Shown: positions 43,249-52,138, counted from the stretch's first letter. The stretch is DNA of 64,000 bases from Bacteroidales bacterium (GCA_017962445.1 JAGCVI010000024.1:62001-126000); one strand, 5' to 3'. Numbers and translations are program-made. The notes: a model not told the origin generated them from the letters alone.

Positions 43249-44088
43249 ATGAAGAGAGTACTGCTTGTATTGATATTGATTGTGGGACAAGGCCTGTTTT
43301 TCCAGAGCATTTTTGCTCAGGAAATCAAGGCTATTTCCTTCAATATCCGTAATAGCAATGCTCCACGCGAGGACGGCGAATACGCATGGCCCTACCGTAT
43401 CAACGCCGTTTGTAACATGATAGAGACTGAAAAGCCTGACCTGATTGGCATGCAAGAGCCTCTTCTCAACCAGCTGACTGACATTGACAAGCGATTATAC
43501 CGCAAATACCAGCGTGTGGGGTGCGCTCGCGACAACGGCATTACCCGAGGCGAGTTCTGCGCCATCTACTACAATATTGACCGCTTGGACCTGATATGGC
43601 AGCGAACACGTTGGCTGAGCACCACGCCCTCTAACCCGTCACGCGGATGGGACGCTGCTTGCATGAGGATAGTGACCATGGCTCATTTTGTTGAAAAGAG
43701 TACCGGCAAAAGCATCTACTATGTAAACACACACCTCGATCACGTTGGCAGCACGGCACGTGCAGAATCAATCCGACTGATAGCAGGCTTTATTAAAAAA
43801 TATATTCCCGACGGCGCTGCAGTAATTGTAGGCGGCGACATGAACCTCGACTCCGACAATCGTGTATTTGAACCTCTAAGAGGACTAGGATTCGACTCGG
43901 CTCGTGACATTGCACCACGCACCGACTTTAAGAATACCTTCAACGGTTTCGGAAAATTCCAGCCTTCAATGGTTGACCATTTCTTCATTAGAAACATTCA
44001 ACCTTCCATTTTCAAGACTTTGAAAAAGAAATATGGGATAAAATACATCTCCGACCACTATCCCATCGAAATAATCTTTAGTCTGTAA
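43249..44088 (+). CDS. Exported endonuclease/exonuclease/phosphatase-fold protein
   Basis: A 279-residue protein with a signal peptide (KRVLLVLILIVGQGLFFQSI, cleavage at FAQ). The EEP fold is shown by AISFNIRNSNAP, IGMQEPLLNQL (metal-binding Glu), YYVNTHLDHVGSTAR, VIVGGDMNLDSDN and the final SDHYPIEIIF with the catalytic Asp-His pair. Exported members include nucleases, sphingomyelinases and inositol-phosphate phosphatases; none can be singled out. It shares the transcript of the HAD gene. Only four bases separate its stop from the convergent barrel gene, so no terminator lies between them. Confidence 0.9.
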   Translation: MKRVLLVLILIVGQGLFFQSIFAQEIKAISFNIRNSNAPREDGEYAWPYRINAVCNMIETEKPDLIGMQEPLLNQLTDIDKRLYRKYQRVGCARDNGITRGEFCAIYYNIDRLDLIWQRTRWLSTTPSNPSRGWDAACMRIVTMAHFVEKSTGKSIYYVNTHLDHVGSTARAESIRLIAGFIKKYIPDGAAVIVGGDMNLDSDNRVFEPLRGLGFDSARDIAPRTDFKNTFNGFGKFQPSMVDHFFIRNIQPSIFKTLKKKYGIKYISDHYPIEIIFSL

Positions 44089-44092
44089 GGCA

Positions 44093-44692
44093 TCAGCCGA
44101 ACAGTTTCTGTTTCCATTTCTTCAAGAATTTCGGTTCCGGCTCAGGCTCGGGCTGGCGGAATTGGTAGCGAACACCGAGTCCAACAGTATGATAGTATGC
44201 CATGCCGTCAAGAACATCAAGCATTGGCCTGTAGTCAACGGTAATCTGCAGCGGAATCTTCAACTTTAGTTCAAGACCAAGTTGCACATCGATACCCATA
44301 ATATCTAGGCCATCTTCAGCAAAATAGGCTGTCGCGCCAAGACCTACATAATAATACAGCCTCCACAGAATCTTGTGGTGCCACTGCAGCATGGCGGTGC
44401 CGCTGGCCCAGTATTGACGAGTCTCATCGTATTGCAACGTAACCTCGCCCGTGGGAAGCGGCACATATGTGGGATTGCTCAGCAGGGTACGGTGTCCCCA
44501 TCCAAAATCGAACTCCATGGTCGTACGTTCACCAATAGTGCCAGTCATTACACTTATCTCTGCACGGCGACGGTCGTCATACCCGCCATAATTCGACAAC
44601 ATAGGTCTGAGACCAATAGCGAACTGTGCATTTGCAACAGCGGCAAAAGCGATAAAAGAAAGAAAAGCAAGGAAACGGAAATTAGTTTTCAT
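44093..44692 (-). CDS. Outer-membrane barrel-type protein with PEPEPEP tail
   Basis: A 199-residue protein begun at the ATG at 44692, giving a signal peptide (KTNFRFLAFLSFIAFAAVANA-Q read in two steps: hydrophobic core then ANA-Q). The body has eight or so alternating strands (FAIGLRPMLSNYGG, LYYYVGLGATAYFAEDG, LKIPLQITVDYRPMLD, HTVGLGVRYQFRQ). It ends with a PEPEPEPK repeat and a basic tail, FLKKWKQKLFG. Small eight-strand barrels of this kind are common in Bacteroidota; the function is unknown. It follows mntP by 50 bases in the same direction. Confidence 0.75.
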   Translation of the reverse strand: MKTNFRFLAFLSFIAFAAVANAQFAIGLRPMLSNYGGYDDRRRAEISVMTGTIGERTTMEFDFGWGHRTLLSNPTYVPLPTGEVTLQYDETRQYWASGTAMLQWHHKILWRLYYYVGLGATAYFAEDGLDIMGIDVQLGLELKLKIPLQITVDYRPMLDVLDGMAYYHTVGLGVRYQFRQPEPEPEPKFLKKWKQKLFG

Positions 44693-44742
44693 GGCATTGG
44701 TTTTTTCTTGATAACGCAATGCACACGCTTTTATTGTACAGC

Positions 44743-45306
44743 CTATGCCGTCAGATGCTCTACCAGCGTATACACACCGAGCGCAATAAGTACAAGCCCT
44801 GCCGCCACACCTGCTGCACGCTCCGGAACAGGAACCTTGCGCTTGCCCAAAAATACACCGAGCATCGACACAAGGAATGTCATCACCGCTATCACCGCCA
44901 CCGTCAACAGCACCGACGCCATGTCGTTGCCAAGACCCAGACCAATGCCTACAACAAAAGCGTCAATCGACGTGGCGACACCCAACAGACATATAATGGC
45001 AAACCGCGAGACATCAAGCTGCTTATCTTCAGGGGCGTTGCGCAAAGCATCAACAATCATCTTGCCACCAACTATAAACAACAGTCCGAACGCGACCCAA
45101 TGATCAACAGCCTCCATGACCTCCTTGAAGACTTCGCCAAGCAACGCTCCAATCAAGGGGAAACCACCTTGAAAGAGCGCAAATACCAACGCCATAAGCG
45201 TTCCATGACGATAACTCATCTTGCTCTTGAACGCACTTGTGGTCGACACCACAAGTGAATCCACGCACAATGCCATTGCAAGCAATATAATTTCCAATAA
45301 ATACAT
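44743..45306 (-). CDS. mntP: Manganese efflux pump MntP family
   Basis: A 187-residue membrane protein with six helices and the internal duplication of MntP (DUF204): the first repeat has AMALCVDSLVVSTTSA and the second LGVATSIDAFVVGIGLG, each with the conserved aspartate of the metal path. MntP exports Mn(II). In many bacteria the gene is under a yybP-ykoY riboswitch; I see no room for one here, since the ATP-grasp gene ends ten bases upstream. It is probably in one transcript with that gene. Confidence 0.9.
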   Translation of the reverse strand: MYLLEIILLAMALCVDSLVVSTTSAFKSKMSYRHGTLMALVFALFQGGFPLIGALLGEVFKEVMEAVDHWVAFGLLFIVGGKMIVDALRNAPEDKQLDVSRFAIICLLGVATSIDAFVVGIGLGLGNDMASVLLTVAVIAVMTFLVSMLGVFLGKRKVPVPERAAGVAAGLVLIALGVYTLVEHLTA

Positions 45307-45316
45307 TAGAATAATA

Positions 45317-46216
45317 CTATAATATATTAGGAGTCCATTTCATGCCTTTATTCTCGGGATGCAATTGCAGAAATCTGTGAGCCAACATTCCCATTGTATG
45401 ACGAAGATTGAGCTCGGAGACATAGAGTTGTCCATCTCTTGCACGAATCATATCGACACCAAGGTAACCATCATAAAAAGGAGCAACGTTATTCTCTATC
45501 CAATGTGTAACTTTATCTTCCGTCTCTGATTGTAGGCCTACGGCAAGTTTAATTTCATCGTCAGGAAGCAGTATGTTGTACCTGTAAACACCTGACTGAG
45601 TCACAAACAAAGACAATCCGATAATCTCAACAACTCCATTCTTGACTTTGTACTCGATTGCAAAATCACGGTCGACATCAAATCTCCTCTCAACCATTAC
45701 ACATCGTTGGCAATTAATGGTCTTCTGAATCCACAGTTCATCGTTGTCTGTCAATGCACTGTCGACCCAACGGATCCCTCGACCCGCACCTGACCATGGC
45801 GCCTTCAGCACCACACGGCCATATTCAGAAAGCAACTGTCGAACTTCTTCAATACTGTTAGCCCTGCGAGCATGTGTCTGCAGTGCGAGACAATAAGCAC
45901 GATGCTGCATTTCGCGCAGACGATCAAGCCATTCATCACCGGGAAGCAAATCCTGCGGTACGCCCTGACGCAATAAAACCTGCTTCAACCTTGAATCCCA
46001 CCCCCATGCCACTATCACACTTGGGACCTTGCCTGTCTGCCCGTACCATTCACTGTAACCATCGGCAGCAATAACATTGGCATCCATGCCGTAAAGAACA
46101 CGCATAATTCCGCATTCTTTCCTTGCAAAAGCCATAGCTGACTCCGGCGGCACGTAGTTCTGGTTGCCGTTGGCCAAACAAAGGTCATGCTCTGGGTTGA
46201 AAACAAAAAGCGTCAT
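45317..46216 (-). CDS. ATP-grasp-like protein of unknown function
   Basis: A 299-residue protein. I begin it at the ATG at 46216 (MTLFVFNPEHDLCLANG); the frame remains open further upstream but overlaps the end of serA and lacks sense. The N-terminal region has NPEHDLCLANGNQNYVPPES, which I recall as conserved in Bacteroidales. The second half looks like an ATP-grasp fold: VVLKAPWSGAGRGIRWV (nucleotide loop), VMVERRF, and LYVSELNLRHTMGMLAHRF with the metal-binding E-x-N. Such enzymes join a carboxylate to an amine. The substrate is unknown. It sits between serA, with an intrinsic terminator, and mntP. Confidence 0.8.
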   Translation of the reverse strand: MTLFVFNPEHDLCLANGNQNYVPPESAMAFARKECGIMRVLYGMDANVIAADGYSEWYGQTGKVPSVIVAWGWDSRLKQVLLRQGVPQDLLPGDEWLDRLREMQHRAYCLALQTHARRANSIEEVRQLLSEYGRVVLKAPWSGAGRGIRWVDSALTDNDELWIQKTINCQRCVMVERRFDVDRDFAIEYKVKNGVVEIIGLSLFVTQSGVYRYNILLPDDEIKLAVGLQSETEDKVTHWIENNVAPFYDGYLGVDMIRARDGQLYVSELNLRHTMGMLAHRFLQLHPENKGMKWTPNIL

Positions 46217-46233
46217 TCTACGAAAAATGTAGC

Positions 46234-46265
46234 AAAAAACAAGGGGAGGCTTGTCGTCTCCCCTT
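46234..46265 (-). terminator. Intrinsic terminator after serA
   Basis: On the minus strand AAGGGGAG (46258-46265) and CTCCCCTT (46241-46248) make a perfect 8-bp stem with a 9-base loop, then GTTTTTT. It lies 22 bases past the serA stop and 18 before the ATP-grasp start. Confidence 0.85.
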
Positions 46266-46286
46266 ATCATTGTTTGAATTCTTCTA

Positions 46287-47207
46287 TTATTTATTGACCT
46301 GGAATTTCTTGTTACCAGTCTTGAAGAAATCGGCAATCTGGTTGGCGGCAGCGATACCTGCGTTGATGTTAGCCTCTTCGGTCTGGGCACCCATTTTCTT
46401 GGGTGTTGCGAAGTAGCGACCCTCAAAAGCCTTGAAGTCTGCATCGGCATCGGGCATGATGTCGGTGATGTACTTCAGATCGGTACGCTCGGCCATGAGC
46501 TTGAGCAGACCAGCCTCGTCGATGACTTCCTTACGTGCGCTGTTCACGAGGATGCCACCCTTATGCATCTTGCCAACGAGGTTGTAGTTGATGCTCTGCT
46601 TGGTCTCGGCAGTAGCGGGAATGTGCAACGATACGATGTCGCAGGTCTCAAACAGTGCGTCCTGGTTGGCGACGGCGGTAGCCATGCCTGTGGCGTTAAT
46701 CTGGTCAGCAGTCATAAAGGCATCGTAAGCATAAACTTCCATGCCGAAGCCCTTAGCTATGCGAGCCACGTTGCGTCCTACGTTACCGAAGGCGAGAATA
46801 CCAAGTTTCTTGCCCATAAGCTCGGAACCACTCTTGCCGTTGTAGAAATTACGAACAGCATAAACAAGCATACCCATGACAAGCTCAGCGACAGCATTGC
46901 TGTTCTGGCCGGGGGTGTTCATGGCGACGATGCCACGAGCGGTGCATGCCTCGAGGTCGAGGTTGTCGAATCCGGCACCTGCACGGACAACGATTTTCAA
47001 CTGTTTAGCGTGGTCAATAACTTCCTTGGTGACCTTGTCGCTGCGGACGATAAGGGCGTCAGCATCGGCAACAGCCTTATAGAGGTCGTTCACGTCGGTA
47101 TATTTCTCGAGGAGAGCCAGCTCGTAGCCGTTCTTCTCAACCACTTCGCGGATGCCGTCAACGGCCACCTTAGCGAAAGGTTTCTCTGTAGCAACTAAAA
47201 CTTTCAT
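46287..47207 (-). CDS. serA: 3-phosphoglycerate dehydrogenase-type enzyme (short, non-canonical active site)
   Basis: A 306-residue D-2-hydroxyacid dehydrogenase without ACT domain, encoded after serC and therefore the expected first enzyme of serine synthesis. Fold and substrate segments are clear: VVRAGAGFDNLDL, NTPGQNSNAVAELV, VSLHIPATAETKQSI, and the substrate arginine R225 in VNSARKEVID. Other key positions differ from the classical family. The Rossmann GxGxxG reads AFGNVG (139-144), no EPP glutamate follows the ITDIMP strand, and the usual PHIGAS histidine region reads PKKMGAQT (K270, K271). I recall this pattern from other Bacteroidales, so it seems a lineage form rather than decay. 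Serine-pathway assignment comes mainly from the serC context. Confidence 0.88.
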   Translation of the reverse strand: MKVLVATEKPFAKVAVDGIREVVEKNGYELALLEKYTDVNDLYKAVADADALIVRSDKVTKEVIDHAKQLKIVVRAGAGFDNLDLEACTARGIVAMNTPGQNSNAVAELVMGMLVYAVRNFYNGKSGSELMGKKLGILAFGNVGRNVARIAKGFGMEVYAYDAFMTADQINATGMATAVANQDALFETCDIVSLHIPATAETKQSINYNLVGKMHKGGILVNSARKEVIDEAGLLKLMAERTDLKYITDIMPDADADFKAFEGRYFATPKKMGAQTEEANINAGIAAANQIADFFKTGNKKFQVNK

Positions 47208-47239
47208 TTTGTATAAATCTTTATTTCATCGGAAAAGAC

Positions 47240-47285
47240 CGTCAGAGACTCTTTCTTAAATTTCTTCTCGAAACCGTCTCTGACG
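47240..47285 (-). promoter_or_regulatory. 10-bp inverted repeat between serC and serA
   Basis: CGTCAGAGAC (47240-47249) and GTCTCTGACG (47276-47285) are perfect complements with a 26-base loop. On the coding strand the stem is followed by GTCTTTTCC, a weak U-tract, so it may partly terminate transcription or protect serC mRNA. It ends 33 bases before the serA start. Confidence 0.6.
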
Positions 47286-47317
47286 TCCTTGATTTCAATT
47301 TCAAATTAACCGCTATA

Positions 47318-48433
47318 CTATTTGTGAGCTTTCTCAAAGTCCTGCATGCACTGGACGAGAGCCTCGACGGCCTCGATGGGGCAGGCGTTGTAGAGGCTGG
47401 CGCGGAAACCGCCAACACTGCGGTGGCCCTTGATGCCGACCATGCCACGCTCCTTGGCGAAAGCCATGAAGTCAGCCTCGAGATTCTCGCGGCCCTCAGC
47501 CATCACCCAGCAGTGGTTCATGATGGAACGGTCCTCTTTCTCAACAGTACCACGGAACATGCTGTTGCGGTCGATTTCCTCATAGAGCAGGGCGCTCTTC
47601 TTGAGGTTGATCTTGTTCATGTTCTCAACACCGCCGATGGTGTTCTTAACCCACTTCAAAGTCTCGTGCATAACGAAGATAGCACTTACGGGAGGAGTGT
47701 TGAACATGGAGATGTTCTTAGCCTCTTCGGCAGCGTGGGTGCGGAAGTCTATCATAGTGGGAAGCGGGTTCATATACTGACGGTCGGTAATCTTGCCGAG
47801 GATGTCCTTGCGAACAATGTAGAAAGTGACACCGGCAGGACCGACGTTCTTCTGAGCACCGCCATAGATAAGGCCATACTTCCTCACGTCGACGGGACGG
47901 CTCATAATATCAGAGCTCATGTCGGCAACAAGCATCACGTTGTTGATTTCGCTGGCGTCAAAGTCCTTGCGGATCTCGGTGCCGTAGATGGTATTGTTGG
48001 TTGTGATGTGGAAGTAGTCGGCGTCAGCGGGGACGGTCCAACCCTTCGGGATATAGCTGTAGGTTTTGTCCTCGCTGCTGGCAACGATTACGGTCTCACC
48101 AAAGTTCTTAGCCTCTTTGGCAGCCTTCTTGGCCCAAACACCAGTCTGCAGATAGGCAGCCTTCTTGTTGAGCAGGTTGGCAGGGACATCCATGAAACCA
48201 GTGCTGGCACCACCTCCGAGGAAGAGGATTTCGTACTCAGCGGGGATGTTCAGCAGGTCACGCCAGAGCTGGCGGGTTTCTTCCATTGTGCGCTCCCAAC
48301 CAGGGGTACGGTGAGAGATCTCGAGCAAACCGATACCGGTGTTGTCAAAATCGCGAATGGCATTGATGGTCGATTCTATTGCCTCTTTCGGCAATACGCA
48401 CGGACCTGCGTTGAAATTATAAGCTGTTTTCAT
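47318..48433 (-). CDS. serC: Phosphoserine aminotransferase
   Basis: A 371-residue class V aminotransferase converting 3-phosphohydroxypyruvate and glutamate to phosphoserine. The start [18 protein letters not shown], the phosphate-binding GGGASTGF, and the PLP lysine in [12 protein letters not shown] are clear, as are HTAEE-like [10 protein letters not shown] and [16 protein letters not shown] near the end. It is the first gene of the serC-serA unit. A TATCTTTG -7 box lies about 70 bases upstream, at the edge of the long AT-rich gap to dnaA. Confidence 0.96.
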   Translation of the reverse strand: MKTAYNFNAGPCVLPKEAIESTINAIRDFDNTGIGLLEISHRTPGWERTMEETRQLWRDLLNIPAEYEILFLGGGASTGFMDVPANLLNKKAAYLQTGVWAKKAAKEAKNFGETVIVASSEDKTYSYIPKGWTVPADADYFHITTNNTIYGTEIRKDFDASEINNVMLVADMSSDIMSRPVDVRKYGLIYGGAQKNVGPAGVTFYIVRKDILGKITDRQYMNPLPTMIDFRTHAAEEAKNISMFNTPPVSAIFVMHETLKWVKNTIGGVENMNKINLKKSALLYEEIDRNSMFRGTVEKEDRSIMNHCWVMAEGRENLEADFMAFAKERGMVGIKGHRSVGGFRASLYNACPIEAVEALVQCMQDFEKAHK

Positions 48434-48501
48434 TCTGATTTTTTATTTAAAAGGTTAATTTATAATATTTTAAAATTAATTCACTCATTTTTTGAACGAT
48501 A

Positions 48502-48509
48502 CAAAGATA
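48502..48509 (-). promoter_or_regulatory. Promoter -7 box for serC
   Basis: Coding strand TATCTTTG matches TAnnTTTG and is followed by TA, not the usual CA. No clear -33 TTG. Confidence 0.5.
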
Positions 48510-49010
48510 CGTCTTTTTTATATATAATGAAATATATTCCATAAATATATTTTCCTCTATCTTTCAACACCACAAAAAAAAATGGGAAAAAAGCTTTTTT
48601 TTAACTTTTCAAGGTTTATAAAAAAAAGCCCAAAATGGAATTCAATGTAAATGTGACGAGTAACAAAAACACCCATTTTTACTATTTCTAAGAATCAATA
48701 TTTTACACACAATATTTTGTTTATCAATATAATACAAACACAATTCATAGTAGAGCATTATCAGACAAAGGGTTACTTTTTATTGAAAAAAAAGCAGAAA
48801 AAAGTTCATTTTTTTTTATTTTTATTTTTCAATTTGATTTTTTTTCGTATTTTAGAAGGCGCAAAAAACACTATTGTTTTAATAATAAATTGTGATTTAG
48901 TCTTTTTTATATTCATTACGTGTTTCGGGAATATTGGAGTCGGATTTGTTTAGTAAAAATAGTTGAACCGTGCAAATTTTTTTTTCAAATGCGGTGAAAA
49001 AAAATTATTA

Positions 49011-49018
49011 GAACTTTG
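49011..49018 (+). promoter_or_regulatory. Probable promoter -7 box for dnaA
   Basis: GAACTTTG followed by CA differs from TAnnTTTG at one fixed base. It lies 67 bases before the dnaA start. No better box exists in the gap on this strand. Confidence 0.4.
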
Positions 49019-49085
49019 CAAACCGAAAGAAAAAACATCTATTTGCGATAAGTATTTGTAATACCAATTGAAAAAAATTAAAACG

Positions 49086-50531
49086 ATGCAGACATATAAA
49101 TCCGTTTGGGCAAACTGCTTGAAAATAATAAAAGACAACCTGGGTCCGGAAAACGAACAGGTATACAAGACCTGGTTCGAGCCTATCGTTCCCATTCAGC
49201 TGGAAGACAATGTACTGACCATACGCGTCCCCACCCAATTCTTCTACGAATGGCTTGAAGAGCATTTTATCGACCTGCTAAAACGCACCATCCGCCTCCA
49301 GTTGGGTCCGAACGGAATGTTGAAATACAGTATACTCATGGACACCAGCATAGCAGACCAGCCCATCTCCACCAACCTTCCATCGACAGGACGCCAGGCT
49401 GTGATAAACCGCGCAAAAGATGTGCCCATGTTCATAGGTGCCGACGAGAACGAGCAGAAAATAACCAATCCTTACATATATGTTGGCGTGCAGAAACGCA
49501 AGGTACCGTCACAGCTGAACGGGAACTACACACTCGAGAACTTCGTCGAGGGCGACTGCAACAGGCTGGCACGCGCCGCAGGATATGCCGTAGCCGAGAA
49601 TCCTGGCCGCACCTCGTTCAACCCTCTGCTGCTACATGGAGGAGTGGGACTTGGCAAGACACATCTTGCCAACGCCATCGGCATCAAGACAAAGGAGAAA
49701 CACCCCGACAGCACCGTTCTCTATGTCACATCCGAACAATTCCTGCAACAATACGTTGAAGCTGTCAAGAACAAAAACACCAACGATTTCGTACACTATT
49801 ACGAAATGATTGACTTTCTGATTCTCGACGACATTCAGTTCTGGGCTAGCAAAGGCACCCATACTCAGGAAGCGTTCTTCCACATATTCAACTATCTGCA
49901 CCAGCGCAACCGCCAAATAATCATCACCAGCGACAAAGCACCGTCTGAACTCGGCACCCTCGAGCCGCGCCTGCTGTCACGTCTGAAATGGGGTCTCGCC
50001 GCCGACCTTGGCACCCCTGATGTCGACACAAGAATGGCCATCCTTAAACAGAAACTGGCCAACGACGGCATCGAGATGCCACAGGATGTAATCGAATACA
50101 TTGCATACAACATCAACACCAACGTCCGCGAACTTGAAGGCGCACTGGTGTCGCTCATAGCACAGTCGTCACTCAACCACCGCCAGATAACCCTCGATCT
50201 GGCAAAACAGATGATTGACAAGTTCGTAAAAAGCAACACTCGCGAAATAACCATCGACTACATCCAAAAAGTGGTGTGCGACTATTTCAAACTGCCCATC
50301 GACTGCATCCAGTCACCCACCCGCAAGCGCGAAATAGTACAGGCCCGCCAGCTCACCATGTACTTTGCCAAGAAGATGACCAAGTCGTCGCTCGCCATCA
50401 TCGGTCTTCAGTGCGGCAACAAGGACCACGCCACCGTGCTGCACGCATGCAAGACCGTGGCTAACCTCAACGAGACCGACAAGCAGTTCCACTTCTGGGT
50501 CGACGAACTGGAAAAGAAGTTCAAGGAATAA
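49086..50531 (+). CDS. dnaA: Chromosomal replication initiator DnaA
   Basis: A 481-residue AAA+ initiator. I use the ATG at 49086 (MQTYKSVWANCL); an ATA-rich extension upstream is not needed. Domain I covers about residues 1-85, a short linker follows, domain III has Walker A LLLHGGVGLGKTHLANAIG and Walker B FLILDDIQFW, and domain IV has the helix-turn-helix signature CGNKDHATVLHACKTV that binds DnaA boxes. A flavoredoxin gene starts 36 bases downstream and may share its transcript. DnaN and RecF genes are not adjacent; gyrB lies 6.6 kb further. Confidence 0.97.
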   Translation: MQTYKSVWANCLKIIKDNLGPENEQVYKTWFEPIVPIQLEDNVLTIRVPTQFFYEWLEEHFIDLLKRTIRLQLGPNGMLKYSILMDTSIADQPISTNLPSTGRQAVINRAKDVPMFIGADENEQKITNPYIYVGVQKRKVPSQLNGNYTLENFVEGDCNRLARAAGYAVAENPGRTSFNPLLLHGGVGLGKTHLANAIGIKTKEKHPDSTVLYVTSEQFLQQYVEAVKNKNTNDFVHYYEMIDFLILDDIQFWASKGTHTQEAFFHIFNYLHQRNRQIIITSDKAPSELGTLEPRLLSRLKWGLAADLGTPDVDTRMAILKQKLANDGIEMPQDVIEYIAYNINTNVRELEGALVSLIAQSSLNHRQITLDLAKQMIDKFVKSNTREITIDYIQKVVCDYFKLPIDCIQSPTRKREIVQARQLTMYFAKKMTKSSLAIIGLQCGNKDHATVLHACKTVANLNETDKQFHFWVDELEKKFKE

Positions 50532-50567
50532 CAGACCTGTCGATTCAATCAACAGAACGACATAAAT

Positions 50568-51134
50568 ATGAAGGTTGCTTTCAAGCCCGGCACAATGATT
50601 TACCCTCTGCCTGCAGTGATGGTAAGCTGTGGCGACAGTCCTGAGAATTACAACATCATAACTGTCGGCTGGACCGGAACGATATGCAGCGACCCTCCAA
50701 TGTGTTATATATCGCTACGCAAAAGCCGCCATTCACATGCAATTATATCACGCACTGGAGAGTTTGTAATCAATCTCACAACTTCTGAACTAGCGAAAGT
50801 CACAGACTGGTGCGGAGTGAAAAGCGGTAGCGAACACAACAAGTTCAAGGAGATGAACCTCACACCCGAACCGGCACAACATGTAAAAGCTCCTCTTATC
50901 GCAGAATCACCACTGAGCATAGAATGCAAAGTAACCCAGGTCATCGAACTCGGCAGCCATGACATGTTTATGGCAAACGTGGTGGCAATCGATGCCGAAG
51001 AGAAACTTATAGACAAATCGACAGGCACTTTCCAGCTCAACCACGCAGGACCTCTCGCCTACTCTCACGGCAAATACTACAGCCTCGGTGAAAAACTCGG
51101 GTCCTTCGGTTTTTCAGTAAAAAAGAAACGGTAA
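50568..51134 (+). CDS. Flavin reductase-like (flavoredoxin) protein
   Basis: A 188-residue FMN-binding split-barrel protein of the flavin reductase/flavoredoxin family: MIYPLPAVMVSCG, ITVGWTGTICSDPPMCYISL, SHAIISRTGEFVINL and CGVKSGSEHNKF match. Members bind FMN tightly and carry electrons or act as reductases. The gene directly follows dnaA and ends in an intrinsic terminator whose stem begins six bases before its stop codon. A role linked to DnaA is not implied by the family. Confidence 0.9.
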   Translation: MKVAFKPGTMIYPLPAVMVSCGDSPENYNIITVGWTGTICSDPPMCYISLRKSRHSHAIISRTGEFVINLTTSELAKVTDWCGVKSGSEHNKFKEMNLTPEPAQHVKAPLIAESPLSIECKVTQVIELGSHDMFMANVVAIDAEEKLIDKSTGTFQLNHAGPLAYSHGKYYSLGEKLGSFGFSVKKKR

Positions 51135-51162
51135 AATATTTTTCATATTTTGCCGTTTTTTT
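51126..51162 (+). terminator. Intrinsic terminator after the flavoredoxin gene
   Basis: A 14-bp stem (AAACGGTAAAATAT with ATATTTTGCCGTTT, one T-G pair) and a 5-base loop, followed by T. The left arm overlaps the stop codon of the gene. Confidence 0.85.
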
Positions 51163-51193
51163 GTTTCGAACCATATATAAACTATATAATACA

Positions 51194-52126
51194 ATGAATA
51201 TCGTATGTGTCGAGCCTTTGGGCATCAGCAAAGAGAGTTTTGAAGCAATCCGGGCCGATTTTGCAGGCAAGGGACATCAATTCAACTATTTTATGGACCG
51301 CGACGAATCCGAATCGTCGCTTATTGAAAGGATGAAAGAGGCCGATGTGGCCATCATATCCAACATCAAGCTGCCGGCTTCAGTCCTTACCGCATGCCCC
51401 AGCCTAAAGATGCTGTCAGTAGCGTTCACTGGCCTGGATCACATCGACCTTGAATATTGCAGCAATCATGGAATCAATGTAAAAAACGCAGCTGGCTACT
51501 CCACGACGGCAGTCAGCGAACTAGCTGTTGGTCTTATGCTCGACGTGTTGCGACATGTCACCGCCCTAGACGACACAACACGCCAAGGCATGGGTCGCGG
51601 CAATTTCCTTGGCCGTGAGCTACGAGGCAAAACCGTTGGTGTTGTCGGCACAGGAGCCATAGGCACTGCCACGATAAAACTACTGCTCGCCTTCGGATGC
51701 AAAGTTCTTGCCTACAACCGCAGCGAGCATGACGACGTTAAGGCTCTCGGTGTGGAATACCACACACTCGATGAACTTATGCAACTCAGCGACATCGTCA
51801 CTCTGCACGTACCTATGACTGCAGAGACAAAACACCTTATTGACAGCCGCCGTCTGACCATGATGAAACCGACAGCGATACTTATCAATACCGCCCGTGG
51901 CAACGTGGTTGACATTGAAGCCTTGGCAACAGCCTTGAAGGAAGGCAGAATAGCAGGTGCCGGCATAGACGTGTACGAACAGGAGCCGCCTCTGCCGACG
52001 ACCCACCCGCTGCTTTCCGTGCCCAATTGTGTCGTCGTTCCTCATATCGGATTCGCTACACGAGAAGCCTTCGACATCCGTGCCGGCATTGTCATAGACA
52101 ACGTGAAACAATTCCTCGGTATTTAA
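51194..52126 (+). CDS. D-2-hydroxyacid dehydrogenase
   Basis: A 310-residue NAD-dependent dehydrogenase begun at the ATG at 51194; the frame extends eleven codons into the preceding terminator without coding sense. The Rossmann loop VGVVGTGAIGTATIK is intact, and all three catalytic positions are present: arginine in NTARGNVVD, glutamate in DVYEQEPP and histidine in VVPHIGFATRE. This is the complete set that the SerA protein of this window lacks. Substrate could be glycerate, lactate, hydroxypyruvate or a branched 2-oxo acid. It is followed after 12 bases by the exported C10 protease gene, so they are probably co-transcribed though functionally unrelated. Confidence 0.92.
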   Translation: MNIVCVEPLGISKESFEAIRADFAGKGHQFNYFMDRDESESSLIERMKEADVAIISNIKLPASVLTACPSLKMLSVAFTGLDHIDLEYCSNHGINVKNAAGYSTTAVSELAVGLMLDVLRHVTALDDTTRQGMGRGNFLGRELRGKTVGVVGTGAIGTATIKLLLAFGCKVLAYNRSEHDDVKALGVEYHTLDELMQLSDIVTLHVPMTAETKHLIDSRRLTMMKPTAILINTARGNVVDIEALATALKEGRIAGAGIDVYEQEPPLPTTHPLLSVPNCVVVPHIGFATREAFDIRAGIVIDNVKQFLGI

Positions 52127-52138
52127 ACAATATCCATC

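Larger units (their letters stand above)
48434..49085. other. 650-bp AT-rich intergenic region between serC and dnaA
   Basis: It contains the serC promoter and presumably that of dnaA. Composition is extreme, with A and T tracts (for example at 48809-48846 on the T side) and the palindrome AAAAAAGCTTTTTT at 48587-48600. I find one perfect DnaA-box match (TTTTACACA at 48701-48709) and only poor others. It may hold a replication origin, but one box is too few to call it. No gene or RNA is evident. Confidence 0.6.

Noticed and set aside
46217-46450. N-terminal extension of the ATP-grasp frame over serA
   Set aside because: The extension overlaps serA and its terminator and has no sensible protein sequence.
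47324-48544. A 406-codon open frame on the plus strand opposite serC
   Set aside because: It mirrors serC and its product has no recognisable motif. Such frames arise from the codon bias of the true gene.
48701-48709. Single DnaA box as proof of oriC
   Set aside because: One perfect box is expected by chance in 650 AT-rich bases. I keep the region only as a candidate.
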